From contig CAZKTU010000030.1 in NCBI GenBank assembly GCA_964555675.1, forward strand, positions 1 through 43,090: a stretch of 43,090 bases of DNA, given 5' to 3'. The notes beneath the pieces were generated by a model, which worked only from the letters and a program-made list of their open reading frames with translations, searched no databases and was not told where the DNA came from. A program made the translations under genes and the position numbers. Numbering within the stretch: the first letter of the stretch is position 1; each line of letters opens with the position of its first letter. The stretch is from CAIWXH01 sp964555675. GTDB lineage: Bacteria; Chloroflexota; Chloroflexia; Chloroflexales; Chloroflexaceae. Positions 9,609 to 17,308 of this stretch are shown here, piece after piece.

Positions 9609-9992
9609 ATGTGGATCCAGTCTGTGCTCATGGTCCTGCGCACCCTGGCGATTGGCTTCTGGCTGGTGCTCAAGCCGATCCTTGGCTGGCTGCTGATCAT
9701 CATCGGCCTGATCGGCATGCCGATGCCGATCATGAACGGCGTAATCTTCCTGGTCATGGGTCTGGCCCTGGTCGGCCACCGCAACCGGCTCATCCGCTGG
9801 AGTCGCGTCCAGATCAAGCTGTTGCTCGAGTGGTGGGCCGCCCTTGACACGCCTCTGGTCGGGCCCCTCGGCAGGCTGGCCCAGCGCTCGGCCCAGACGA
9901 TCTCGCGCCAGCACCGCCGCATGCGCTGGTGGTTCATGGAGCGCCGCGCCCGCCGCCTGGCCGGCGAGCAGCAGCCCAGCCCCGGCGACTGA
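9609..9992 (+). CDS. Small membrane protein, PGPGW-like
   Basis: A 127-residue inner-membrane protein of unknown function. Two hydrophobic helices (about 5-30 and 31-53) are joined by a glycine/proline turn (IGMPMPIMNG), followed by a basic amphipathic tail rich in Arg and Trp (RRMRWWFMERRARR). The pattern resembles the PGPGW family of putative transmembrane proteins, but the defining motif is not exact. I chose the ATG at 9609 because GTGAGGG lies seven bases upstream; the open frame continues to 9525, but that part crosses the terminator hairpin. It appears to be its own transcription unit, with a separate promoter before moaD-moaE. Confidence 0.75.
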   Translation: MWIQSVLMVLRTLAIGFWLVLKPILGWLLIIIGLIGMPMPIMNGVIFLVMGLALVGHRNRLIRWSRVQIKLLLEWWAALDTPLVGPLGRLAQRSAQTISRQHRRMRWWFMERRARRLAGEQQPSPGD

Positions 9993-10052
9993 GGATTCGA
10001 TGGCCTCCCCGGCATCCCCCGCTTGGCCCATGCCTTAGCCGCCGCAACGCGG

Positions 10053-10058
10053 TATAAT
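10053..10058 (+). promoter_or_regulatory. -10 box upstream of moaD-moaE
   Basis: A perfect TATAAT in an otherwise very GC-rich region, 53 bases before the chosen GTG start. No clear -35 box is visible at normal spacing. Confidence 0.55.
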
Positions 10059-10111
10059 GGTACAACTATGCCCTGGCCCCAGGGCTCTTGGCGCCACCGG
10101 GAGGTAGATTC

Positions 10112-10795
10112 GTGATCACCATACGGGTCCGCTTCTTTGCGGGCCACCGCGATATCGTCGGCCGCGCCGAGCAAGTGCTGACCCTCGAAGACGGGGCGAC
10201 AATCGGGATTGTGTGGGAGCAGCTGGTGAGCGAATATCCGCGCCTGGCGGGCTACAGCGGGCGCCTGCTCTACGCCCTCAACCAGCAGTTCGCCGAGCTT
10301 GCCACCCCCGTCGGCGAGGGTGACGAGGTGGCCTTCATCCCGCCGGTCAGCGGCGGCGCGCCCGAAGTGCAAGATTCGCTTGCCTTTGAGCCCTTTCTCA
10401 TAACCGATATAATGCTCGACCCGGCGCCGCTCGTGGCCTATGTTCAGACGCCTGGCGACGGCGCTGTCGTGACCTTCACCGGCGTCGCGCGCGACAACTT
10501 CGGCGGCCGCGCGACGGCCTTCCTGGCCTACGAGGCTTACGCCGAGATGGCCGTCCCCGTGCTGGCCCAGATCGCCGAAGAGGCCCGCGCCCGCTGGCCG
10601 ATTGGCCGCGTGGCTGTCCACCATCGGGTCGGCAGGCTCGCGATCGGCGAGACGGCGGTACTGGTCGTCGTCGCCGCGCCGCACCGCCACGCGGCCTTCG
10701 AGGCCGCCGAGTACGTCATGGACCGGATCAAGGAGATTGCGCCGATCTGGAAGCAGGAGCACTGGGCAGACGGCGCAGCAGACTGGCGCGAGTGA
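10112..10795 (+). CDS. Fused molybdopterin synthase, MoaD-MoaE
   Basis: Both subunits of molybdopterin synthase in one chain; the enzyme adds two sulfurs to cyclic pyranopterin monophosphate. The MoaD part (1-82) is a ubiquitin-like fold ending in VAFIPPVSGG, so the diglycine that must carry the thiocarboxylate is at 81-82, inside the chain. The MoaE part (about 98-227) has FTGVARDNFGG, HRVGRLAIGE and KEIAPIWKQE, with K207 and K214 matching the spacing of the two active-site lysines of E. coli MoaE. The GTG at 10112 is chosen because GGGAGG lies seven bases upstream; a TTG at 10088 is possible. M. tuberculosis MoaX is a known fusion of this kind that is cleaved after the glycines. Confidence 0.92.
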   Translation: MITIRVRFFAGHRDIVGRAEQVLTLEDGATIGIVWEQLVSEYPRLAGYSGRLLYALNQQFAELATPVGEGDEVAFIPPVSGGAPEVQDSLAFEPFLITDIMLDPAPLVAYVQTPGDGAVVTFTGVARDNFGGRATAFLAYEAYAEMAVPVLAQIAEEARARWPIGRVAVHHRVGRLAIGETAVLVVVAAPHRHAAFEAAEYVMDRIKEIAPIWKQEHWADGAADWRE

Positions 10796-10887
10796 GCCGC
10801 ACAATGGGTGACAAGGTGCTGGGGGGGGCCGGGCGACCCTGTTGGTGCTCTTAGGGGTCATTCGGAGCCGGACGCCTTGTCAATGAT

Positions 10888-11718
10888 ATGCCTGAGCTAC
10901 CCGAAGTAGAGACAGCGGCCCGCTCGCTGGACCCACAGGTCTCCGGGCGGACCATCACCGGGATCGAGCGCCTCGACTGGGAGCGTATGGTCGAGACGCC
11001 CTCGCCCGAGGCCTTCCGCGAGCTGATCGTGGGCCGCCGCATCCTGCGGGCGCGACGGCGCGCCAAGTGGGTGCTGCTCGACCTCGACGCGGGGTGGACT
11101 CTGGCTATCCACCTGCGCATGTCGGGCAACCTCACCGTGCATGGCCCCGCCGACGAGGCCCGCTCCCACGTTCACCTTGTGCTGCTCCTCGATGACGGGC
11201 AGCGCATCTTCTTCGACGACGAGCGCAAGTTCGGGCGTGTGCGCCTGCTCGACCCCGTCGGGCTGGCCGCGCTCGATGCCGCCCATGGCCCCGAGCCCCT
11301 CGACGAGCGCTTCACCGTCGCAGAGCTGGCGCGTCTGCTCGCCGGGCGGCGCACCAAGATCAAACCGCTGCTGCTCGACCAGAGCCTGATCGCCGGGATG
11401 GGCAACATCTACGCGAGCGAGGCCCTCTGGCTCGCTCGGATCGACCCCCTCATGCCTGCCGCCGCGGTCGACGCGGCAGGCGCCGAAGCCCTGCACGCCG
11501 CGATCCGCGCGGTCCTCGAGCAGGCGATCGCCCACGAAGGCAGCTCACTACGGAACTACCGCAACAGCTACGGACAACGCGGCCAGAACCAGGAACATTT
11601 CCTGGTCTACGATCGGGAGGGCGCACCATGTCAGCGCTGTCAGACCCCCATCGAACGAATCGTCCTCGCCCAGCGCAGCACGTTCTACTGCCCGACCTGC
11701 CAGAGGCGCCCCGGCTAA
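10888..11718 (+). CDS. mutM: Formamidopyrimidine-DNA glycosylase
   Basis: Base-excision repair enzyme that removes 8-oxoguanine and formamidopyrimidines and nicks the DNA. The protein begins MPELPEVE, with the catalytic proline P2 and E3 after removal of Met. K60 lies in RAKWVLLDL, and the helix-two-turn-helix region contains QSLIAGMGNIYASEALW. The C-terminal zinc finger has C248, C251, C268 and C271 (PCQRC and FYCPTC). The 276 residues are the normal length. No clear ribosome-binding site is visible; the start is fixed by the need for PE at the N-terminus. A G8 run lies about 60 bases upstream. Confidence 0.96.
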   Translation: MPELPEVETAARSLDPQVSGRTITGIERLDWERMVETPSPEAFRELIVGRRILRARRRAKWVLLDLDAGWTLAIHLRMSGNLTVHGPADEARSHVHLVLLLDDGQRIFFDDERKFGRVRLLDPVGLAALDAAHGPEPLDERFTVAELARLLAGRRTKIKPLLLDQSLIAGMGNIYASEALWLARIDPLMPAAAVDAAGAEALHAAIRAVLEQAIAHEGSSLRNYRNSYGQRGQNQEHFLVYDREGAPCQRCQTPIERIVLAQRSTFYCPTCQRRPG

Positions 11719-11741
11719 GCTGCCCAACGAAAGGAACATCG

Positions 11742-12410
11742 ATGCAAGAGCAGCTGCTTGTGGTGGAAGATGATGTCGTGCTTCAGCTCTCGCTGACCGC
11801 GATGCTGCGCCGCGACGGCTACAGCATCCTCGCGGCCCGCAGCGTCGCCGAGGCCCGGCTCCAGCTCTTGCGCGAGCGACCCACCGTGCTGCTGCTCGAT
11901 GTCGGCCTGCCGGACGGCAGCGGCTTCGAGATCCTCGAGGACCTGCGCGGCTCGCCCGACAGCCCGCTCTGTATTGTCTCGACGGCCAGCGACTCGTTCG
12001 ATGTGGCCACCGAGGCGCTGCGACGCGGCGCCTTCGACTTCCTCACCAAGCCGATCAACAACGATCTGCTGCGGGCTGCGGTCAGGCGCGCCGTCGAGCA
12101 CTACCGGCTGCGCCAGTCGGCCCGCGAGATCGAGCGCCTGCGCGCCCTCGAGGAGGCTATGCGCGCCACCGCTCGGGCCGCCGCCCATCATATCAGCCAG
12201 CACCTCACCGTGATCATGGGCGAGACCCAGCTGCTCCAGGAGGAGCTGATCGACGCCGAATCGCGCGCGGGCCTCGAGCGCATCCTGCGCGCCACCGAGC
12301 AGGCCGCCCAGACTCTGGTCGAACTACGGGCGGCGCGCCACTTCGTGGTGCGGTCGGCCAACCTGCCCGAGCCCATGCTCGACCTCGATGCCGCCCGCGA
12401 GCGCAATTAG
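11742..12410 (+). CDS. Response regulator with C-terminal HisKA-like helix
   Basis: A 222-residue signalling protein. The receiver domain (1-118) has the acidic pair D10/D11, phosphoacceptor D53 in LLLDVGLPDG, and K103 in FLTKPIN. A coiled linker (about 119-145) leads to a segment starting AAAHHISQHLTVIMGETQLL. This resembles the phosphoacceptor helix of histidine kinases (H149 or H150), but there is no ATPase domain and no DNA-binding domain. It may act as a phosphotransfer or dimerisation module. The ATG at 11742 is supported by AAAGGAA seven bases upstream; the longer open frame overlaps mutM. It follows mutM by 23 bases, probably on the same transcript, and ends five bases from the convergent HD gene. 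Confidence 0.85.
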   Translation: MQEQLLVVEDDVVLQLSLTAMLRRDGYSILAARSVAEARLQLLRERPTVLLLDVGLPDGSGFEILEDLRGSPDSPLCIVSTASDSFDVATEALRRGAFDFLTKPINNDLLRAAVRRAVEHYRLRQSAREIERLRALEEAMRATARAAAHHISQHLTVIMGETQLLQEELIDAESRAGLERILRATEQAAQTLVELRAARHFVVRSANLPEPMLDLDAARERN

Positions 12411-12415
12411 CCGGT

Positions 12416-13003
12416 CTACACCGTACGCTCGGCCGCGCCGAGCAGCGCCTCGTGCTCGGCGAAGAGCTGGTCGGCCAGGGCCCTGACGATGGGGAACTCC
12501 TCGCCCCAGCCGTTGCGCTCTTCCCAGAATTCGCCCAGGCCGCGGGCGCCCGCCCGCTCGTAGGCCAGGGTCTGCGAGAGCATCTCGAGCCGGTCGAGGG
12601 CCTTGATCAGGCGCGCCTCGGCCGTCAGGCCCTGGCTGTACTCCTCCCAGAGGCGGAGGTAGGTGTCACTCTGGGGCAGCCCGCCCAGGAGCTCGAGCAT
12701 GGCCTTGCGCTCGGCGGCGTGCTTGGCCGCCTTGCCGAACAGGCGGCTCGCCGAGGCCGGCAGGTCGCCGATCAGGGCCTCGGCCATGTCGTGTAGCACT
12801 GCGGTCGCCAAGAGTCGGGAGCGGTCGAGCTCGGGGAAGAGGTCGCCGACAAGGAGCGCGAGGGCCGCCACGCCGAAGCTGTGATCGGCGATGCTTTCGA
12901 CATTCTGCAGGCCGCGCTGGAGCCAGCCCGTGCGTGGAAGGAGCTTGAGGGTCTGGATGCGTCCCTGGAGCGCGGCGAGGGCCGCGAACGCCTGGTCGTC
13001 CAT
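12416..13003 (-). CDS. HD-domain phosphohydrolase (HDDC2/YfbR-like)
   Basis: A metal-dependent HD hydrolase of 195 residues. The metal ligands are H41 in ADHSFGVA, H71-D72 in VLHDMAEALIGDLP, and D137 in KALDRLEM, the pattern of the YfbR/HDDC2 group. YfbR is a 5'-deoxynucleotidase, so a nucleotide-pool role is likely, but the substrate cannot be read from sequence. GGAGA lies six bases before the ATG. It has its own promoter (13089-13116) and a leader of about 80 bases with a strong hairpin. It is convergent with the receiver gene, with only five bases between the stops. Confidence 0.88.
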   Translation of the reverse strand: MDDQAFAALAALQGRIQTLKLLPRTGWLQRGLQNVESIADHSFGVAALALLVGDLFPELDRSRLLATAVLHDMAEALIGDLPASASRLFGKAAKHAAERKAMLELLGGLPQSDTYLRLWEEYSQGLTAEARLIKALDRLEMLSQTLAYERAGARGLGEFWEERNGWGEEFPIVRALADQLFAEHEALLGAAERTV

Positions 13004-13032
13004 GATGTCTCCTCGATCGTGGAAGCATGCAA

Positions 13033-13057
13033 ACAGCCTGCGGTCGCTGCAGGCTGT
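13033..13057 (-). promoter_or_regulatory. Hairpin in the leader of the HD gene
   Basis: A perfect 9-bp inverted repeat (ACAGCCTGC/GCAGGCTGT) with a 7-base loop. The outer pair GAAGC/GCTTC (13022-13026 and 13058-13062) could extend it. It lies between the predicted transcription start near 13082 and the start codon at 13003. On the minus strand it is followed by only three T residues, so it is a weak terminator; it could equally end Tex transcription or regulate the HD gene. Confidence 0.55.
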
Positions 13058-13088
13058 GCTTCATTGGCTCGTACGTGCCTGGGTCGTG

Positions 13089-13116
13089 ATTATAGCATTT
13101 TGCAGCCTTGCTACAA
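13089..13116 (-). promoter_or_regulatory. Promoter of the HD gene
   Basis: On the minus strand TTGTAG (13111-13116), a 16-base spacer and TATAAT (13089-13094), preceded by TGC for an extended -10. Transcription would start near 13082, in the gap between tex and the HD gene. Confidence 0.6.
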
Positions 13117-13135
13117 CTAGTAGAATGACAAAATA

Positions 13136-15298
13136 TTAACCTGAAATCAACTTGCGCATGCTCAGGGCGACCCGACCGCGGGCCAGGTCGACGCTGAGCA
13201 CGCGCACATCGACCAGGTCGCCCACCTGCACGACCTCGAGCGGGTTCTTCACGAAGCGGTCGGCCAGCTCCGAGACGTGGACCAGGCCGTCCTGCTTGAC
13301 CCCGATATCGACGAAGGCGCCGAAATCGACGACGTTGCGCACCGTGCCCTTGAGCCACATGCCCGGGGCCAGATCCTCGAGCTTGAGCACATCGGCGCGC
13401 AGCATGGGGGGCGGCAGCTCCTCGCGGGGGTCGCGGCCGGGCCGGGCCATATACTCGAGGATATCGGCCAGGGTCGGCTCGCCCACGCCGAGCTCTGAGG
13501 CGAGGTCGCTCAGGCCGAGCTCGCCGGCCTTCAGCGCCGCCCGGATCTGGGCGGCGATCTCGGGCAGCGGGGCCTTACCGGATGGGTCGAAGCGGGCCAG
13601 GAGCTTGCGGGCCGCCCCGTAGCTCTCGGGGTGGATGGCGGTGCGGTCGAGGGGGTCGCGGGCGTCGGGGATGCGCAGGAAGCCGGCGGCCTGCTCGAAG
13701 GCGCGGGGGCCGAGGCCCTTGACCTTCTTCAGCTCGGCGCGGGCGCGGAAGGGGCCGGCCGCGTCGCGGTGGGCGACCACGGCCTTGGCCACCTTCTGGT
13801 TGAGCCCGGCCACATAGGTCAGCAGGGCCGCCGAGGCGGTGTTCAGGTCCACGCCGACATAGTTCACGGCGCTCTCGACCACCTCTTCGAGGCGGGCGGC
13901 GAGGGCCTTCTGGTCGACGTCGTGCTGGTACATGCCGATGCCGAGGGCCTTGGGGTCGATCTTCACCAACTCGGCCAGGGGATCCTGCAGACGCCGGGCG
14001 ATGCTGATATTGCCGCGCTCGGTGGCGTCGAGGGTGGGGAACTCGTCGCGGGCCTCCTCGGAGGCCGAGTAGACCGAGGCGCCCGCCTCGCTCACGATGA
14101 TGTACTGGAGCTCGCCTCCGCCCGCGGCCTTGATCGTCTCGGCGACCAGGGCCTCGGTCTCGCGGCTGGCGGTGCCGTTGCCGATCGCGATCACCTGGAC
14201 CGACCACTTACGGCAGAGGCGCAGCAGGGCCTCGCGGGCCCGGTCGGCCTGGTGCAGATAGATCAGGGCGCCCTCGAGGTATTTGCCGGTGGCGTCGACC
14301 ACGGCCAGCTTACAGCCGGTGCGGAAGCCCGGGTCGACGCCCATGACCACGCGGCCCTTGAGGGGCGGCTGGAGCAGCAGGCGGCGCAGGTTGGCGGCGA
14401 AGATCTGCAGGGCGTGTTGCTCGGCCTTCTCGGTCAGCTCGGCCCGCAGGTCGCGCTCGATCGCCGGGGCCAGCAGGCGCTTGTAGCCGTCGGCCACTGC
14501 GGCGCGCAGCTCGCCGTCGATCCAGCCGCCGCCGGGGGCGTAGCGCCGCTGGAGCGAGCTGACGAAAGCCTCGTGGGTGGCCTCGAGGTCGACGCTGAGC
14601 ACGCCCTCGCGCTCGCCGCGGTTGATCGCCAGGATCCTGTGGGGCGGCAGGGCCGCCAGGGGCTGGCTGAACTCGTAGTACTGCTGGTAGACGCCTTTCT
14701 CGTCGGCGGCGCCCTCTTTCCGGGCGACGCGCAAGCTGGAAGTGCGGCGGGTGGCCTCGCGCACGGCCTGGCGAACGCTGGCCGTCTCGGCCACCTGCTC
14801 GGCGACGATGTCGCGGGCCCCGGCCAGGGCGGCCGCCGTATCGGGCACCTGCTCGCTGAGGAAGGGCGCGGCCAGGGCCTCGGGGCCCTTGCCGCCGCTG
14901 TCGCGGGCGAGGAGTTGCTCGGCCAGGGGGCCGAGGCCGAGCTCGCGGGCCATCTGGGCGCGGGTGCGGCGCTTCGGGCGGAAGGGCAGGTAGAGGTCCT
15001 CGATCGCCTGGAGCGTCTCGGCGGCGGCCAGGGCCTCGGCCAGGGCGGGGGTGAGGTGCCCCCCCGCCTCGAGGGCGGCGCGGACCTCGGCCCGGCGCGC
15101 CTCGAGACTGCGCAGGTAGCCCAGGCGCTCGGCCAGGCGCCTGAGCTGGTCCTCGTCGAGGCCGCCGGTCAGCTCCTTCCTGTAGCGGGTGATGAAGGGG
15201 ATGGTGTTGCCCTCGTCGAACAGGGCCACCGTCCGCTCGACCTGGCGCTCGTCGAAGCCGAGCTCGCGGGCCAGGCGCAAGAGAATGTGATCGCTCAT
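13136..15298 (-). CDS. tex: Tex-family RNA-binding transcription accessory protein
   Basis: Tex is a conserved cytoplasmic nucleic-acid-binding protein. The 720-residue chain shows the usual order: an N-terminal helical region, the YqgF/RNase H-like domain beginning VMGVDPGFRTGCKLAV, helix-hairpin-helix repeats (VDLNTASAALLTYVAGL and the KVKGLGPRAFEQAAGF region), and a C-terminal S1 domain (GTVRNVVDFGAFVDIGVKQD). The start is the ATG at 15298 (MSDHILLRLA), because conserved sequence begins there and a TATAAT box lies seven bases upstream; the frame is open further, but that part overlaps the divergent YhhN gene. No ribosome-binding site fits in the space, so the mRNA appears leaderless. Very long open frames opposite this gene are GC shadows. 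Confidence 0.95.
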   Translation of the reverse strand: MSDHILLRLARELGFDERQVERTVALFDEGNTIPFITRYRKELTGGLDEDQLRRLAERLGYLRSLEARRAEVRAALEAGGHLTPALAEALAAAETLQAIEDLYLPFRPKRRTRAQMARELGLGPLAEQLLARDSGGKGPEALAAPFLSEQVPDTAAALAGARDIVAEQVAETASVRQAVREATRRTSSLRVARKEGAADEKGVYQQYYEFSQPLAALPPHRILAINRGEREGVLSVDLEATHEAFVSSLQRRYAPGGGWIDGELRAAVADGYKRLLAPAIERDLRAELTEKAEQHALQIFAANLRRLLLQPPLKGRVVMGVDPGFRTGCKLAVVDATGKYLEGALIYLHQADRAREALLRLCRKWSVQVIAIGNGTASRETEALVAETIKAAGGGELQYIIVSEAGASVYSASEEARDEFPTLDATERGNISIARRLQDPLAELVKIDPKALGIGMYQHDVDQKALAARLEEVVESAVNYVGVDLNTASAALLTYVAGLNQKVAKAVVAHRDAAGPFRARAELKKVKGLGPRAFEQAAGFLRIPDARDPLDRTAIHPESYGAARKLLARFDPSGKAPLPEIAAQIRAALKAGELGLSDLASELGVGEPTLADILEYMARPGRDPREELPPPMLRADVLKLEDLAPGMWLKGTVRNVVDFGAFVDIGVKQDGLVHVSELADRFVKNPLEVVQVGDLVDVRVLSVDLARGRVALSMRKLISG

Positions 15299-15305
15299 AG
15301 CCGCT

Positions 15306-15311
15306 ATTATA
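15306..15311 (-). promoter_or_regulatory. -10 box of tex, adjacent to the start codon
   Basis: TATAAT on the minus strand, seven bases before the tex ATG. Transcription starting six or seven bases downstream would begin at or next to the ATG, giving a leaderless message. No clear -35 box is visible. Confidence 0.6.
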
Positions 15312-15354
15312 GCCCAGGCTGGCCCGCAGCCGCTGCTCTCCGTCTCCGCCAATG

Positions 15355-15363
15355 TGGTATCCT
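15355..15363 (+). promoter_or_regulatory. Extended -10 box of the YhhN gene
   Basis: TGGTATCCT fits an extended -10 element and ends eight bases before the ATG at 15372, again pointing to a leaderless message. It is divergent from the tex promoter, about 45 bases away. Confidence 0.5.
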
Positions 15364-15371
15364 TGTGCCTT

Positions 15372-16100
15372 ATGCACAGCCTCACGCTACCGCTTGCGGG
15401 CGGTCTGCTGGTTCTCGCCGCGGCCTCGAACCTGCTGGCCTTCGCCCTGGGCCGCCCCAACCCGCGCGGCACCGGGCGCATGATCCCGTGGCTGCAGCGC
15501 AGCACCTCGTTGATGCTGGCCCTGGCGGCTTGGGCATTGGCGGGTCTGGGCGCCGGCGGCAGCGCCGCAGCCCCCTACGCCTATGCCGTCGCGGCGGGGA
15601 TGAGCCTGTCGTTTGTGGCCGACCTGATCATGGCCGAGCTGATCCGCGTGCCCAACAGGGTGCTGGGCGGCATGGCGGTCTTCGGGCTGGCCCACCTGCT
15701 CTACCTGGTCGGCCTCTTCATGCTCGACCGTACCGTGGGGCTGGGGGCGGCCCGCTCCATGCTGGCGTGGGCGGCGGTCTTTTTGCTGGTCGCCGTGATC
15801 TTCTGGCGCTTCCTGGTCGATACGCCGGCGGCCGCCAGGGTGCTGCGGGCGGGCGCTCTCGGCTACCTGGTGCTGCTGGCCGCCATGACGGGCGCGGCCT
15901 GGGGCGTGGTCGCCCAGGCGCCCCAACTCTGGAGCCTTGCCGCAGGGGCCCTGCTCTTCTTCATCTCCGACGCCATCCTCGGCAACCAGATTTTTCGCAA
16001 GAACGACTGGCCCGGTGTTGGCGACCTGGTCTGGCTTACCTATATCGCCGGACAGGCCGGCATCGTCTGGTCGGTGTACCCCGCGCTGCTGCTGGGCTGA
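15372..16100 (+). CDS. YhhN family membrane protein (lysoplasmalogenase-like)
   Basis: An inner-membrane protein of 242 residues with about eight hydrophobic helices. It fits the YhhN/TMEM86 family, whose studied animal members hydrolyse the vinyl-ether bond of lysoplasmalogens. The conserved pieces are MSLSFVADLIM near 77-87, the GLAHLLYLVG helix, and ALLFFISDAILGNQIF near 196-211, which hold the acidic residues typical of the family. I prefer the ATG at 15372 over the GTG at 15354 because the latter lies in the -10 box. No ribosome-binding site is seen. The glycosyltransferase gene starts ten bases after its stop, so the two are probably cotranscribed. Confidence 0.85.
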   Translation: MHSLTLPLAGGLLVLAAASNLLAFALGRPNPRGTGRMIPWLQRSTSLMLALAAWALAGLGAGGSAAAPYAYAVAAGMSLSFVADLIMAELIRVPNRVLGGMAVFGLAHLLYLVGLFMLDRTVGLGAARSMLAWAAVFLLVAVIFWRFLVDTPAAARVLRAGALGYLVLLAAMTGAAWGVVAQAPQLWSLAAGALLFFISDAILGNQIFRKNDWPGVGDLVWLTYIAGQAGIVWSVYPALLLG

Positions 16101-16110
16101 CGGAGCGCAC

Positions 16111-17280
16111 GTGCAAGTATTCATCAACGGGAGCTTCTGGGCCGAGACGACAGTTGGTAGCGGGCAGTACCTCCACGGGCTGCTGCGCTGGCTGCCCCGG
16201 GTGGCCCCGCAGCATCGCTACGAGCTGCTCATCCCCGCGCGGGGGCCGGCCGGGCCGCCGCCGCCCCCGGGGGTGGCCGCCCTACGCGTGCCGACGCCCG
16301 CCGATCGGCTGGGCGCCAACCTCGCCAAGCTCTACTTCGAGCAGGTGGCCCTGCCCCGTGTGGCCCGTCGCCGCGCCGGCCGCCAGGGCCAGGGCGTCGT
16401 GCTCGTGCCCTACTTCGCGCCGCCTCTGCGCTCGCGGCTGCCCGTGGTGACGACCGTGGGCGACATTATCCCCCTGCTGCTGCCCGAGTACCGGGGCGGG
16501 CCCAAGGTGCGGGCCTACATGGCCCTGGTGCGCAGGGCGGTGCGGCGCAGCAATCAGGTGCTGACCTTCTCGGCCCGCAGCCGCGACGATATTACGGCCC
16601 ACCTGGGTCTGCCCCGCGAGCGGGTGACCCCGGTGCTGCTCGCGCCGGGCGAGCAGTACACCCCCGGCGACCCCGAGGCCGCCCGGGCCGAGGTTGCGCG
16701 GCGCTACGGGGTCAGCGAGCCCTTCGTCTACTATGTTGGCGGCCTCGACGTGCGCAAGAATGTCGCCACCCTGGTCAGGGCCTTCGCCCTGCTGCGCGGG
16801 CGCGGCGTGCGGGCCGGCCTGGTGATCGCCGGGCGGGCCCTCGGCGGCGACCGGCGCATGTTCCCCGACCTGGACGCCCTGATCGCCGACCTCGACCTGG
16901 GCGCGATCGTGCGCCGCATCGACGTGCCCTACGAGGATGGGCCTCTGCTCTACAGGGCCTGCACGGTCTTCGCTTTCCCTTCGCGCTACGAGGGCTTCGG
17001 GCTGCCGCCCCTCGAGGCCATGGCCTGCGGCGCCCCGGTGGTGGTCAGCGACGCCAGCAGCCTGCCCGAGGTGAGCGGGCCCGCCGCTCTGCGGGTGGCC
17101 CCCGACGACGTCGTGGGCTGGGCTGCCTCGATCGGCCGGCTGCTCGGCGACCCGGCCCTGCGGGCCTCGCTCGGCGCCCAGGGCATCGCCCAGGCCTCGC
17201 GCTTCAGCTACAAGCGTGTCGCCGAGGAGACTCTGGCCGTGCTCGAGCGGGCCGTCGGACGCACAAAAGGGGGGCCGTAG
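16111..17280 (+). CDS. GT4-family glycosyltransferase
   Basis: A retaining GT-B glycosyltransferase of 389 residues, likely working at the inner face of the membrane on polysaccharide or glycolipid. The start is the GTG at 16111 (MQVFINGSFW) with CGGAG five bases upstream; the open frame before it is a shadow in the YhhN gene. The C-terminal nucleotide-sugar domain begins GGLDVRKNVATLVRAF, includes PSRYEGFGLPPLEAMACG with the E-x7-E pair, and ends with SDASSLPEVSG. Sugar and acceptor cannot be told. The 3' end of the gene, including the stop codon, forms part of the terminator stem shared with the convergent sdh operon. Confidence 0.92.
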   Translation: MQVFINGSFWAETTVGSGQYLHGLLRWLPRVAPQHRYELLIPARGPAGPPPPPGVAALRVPTPADRLGANLAKLYFEQVALPRVARRRAGRQGQGVVLVPYFAPPLRSRLPVVTTVGDIIPLLLPEYRGGPKVRAYMALVRRAVRRSNQVLTFSARSRDDITAHLGLPRERVTPVLLAPGEQYTPGDPEAARAEVARRYGVSEPFVYYVGGLDVRKNVATLVRAFALLRGRGVRAGLVIAGRALGGDRRMFPDLDALIADLDLGAIVRRIDVPYEDGPLLYRACTVFAFPSRYEGFGLPPLEAMACGAPVVVSDASSLPEVSGPAALRVAPDDVVGWAASIGRLLGDPALRASLGAQGIAQASRFSYKRVAEETLAVLERAVGRTKGGP

Positions 17281-17288
17281 CCCCCCTT
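17267..17288 (-). terminator. Terminator between the glycosyltransferase gene and sdhB
   Basis: A perfect 8-bp stem (AAGGGGGG/CCCCCCTT) with a 6-base loop. Read on the minus strand it is followed by two more T residues, giving a TTTT run, so it should end the sdh transcript. The stem overlaps the stop codon of the plus-strand gene. A second hairpin (CCCGCC/GGCGGG, 17292-17306) lies directly beside it. Confidence 0.7.
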
Positions 17289-17308
17289 CGGCCCGCCGGA
17301 GGCGGGAG

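Noticed and set aside
10821..10828. G8 run upstream of mutM as a phase-variation switch
   Set aside because: It lies outside the coding frame and about 60 bases from the start, with no promoter spacing that it would change.
13631..16450. A 939-codon open frame on the plus strand opposite tex
   Set aside because: The minus-strand Tex has all family domains. The plus frame gives low-complexity Gly/Ala/Leu/Val/Asp protein without motifs, which is what high-GC third positions produce opposite a real gene.
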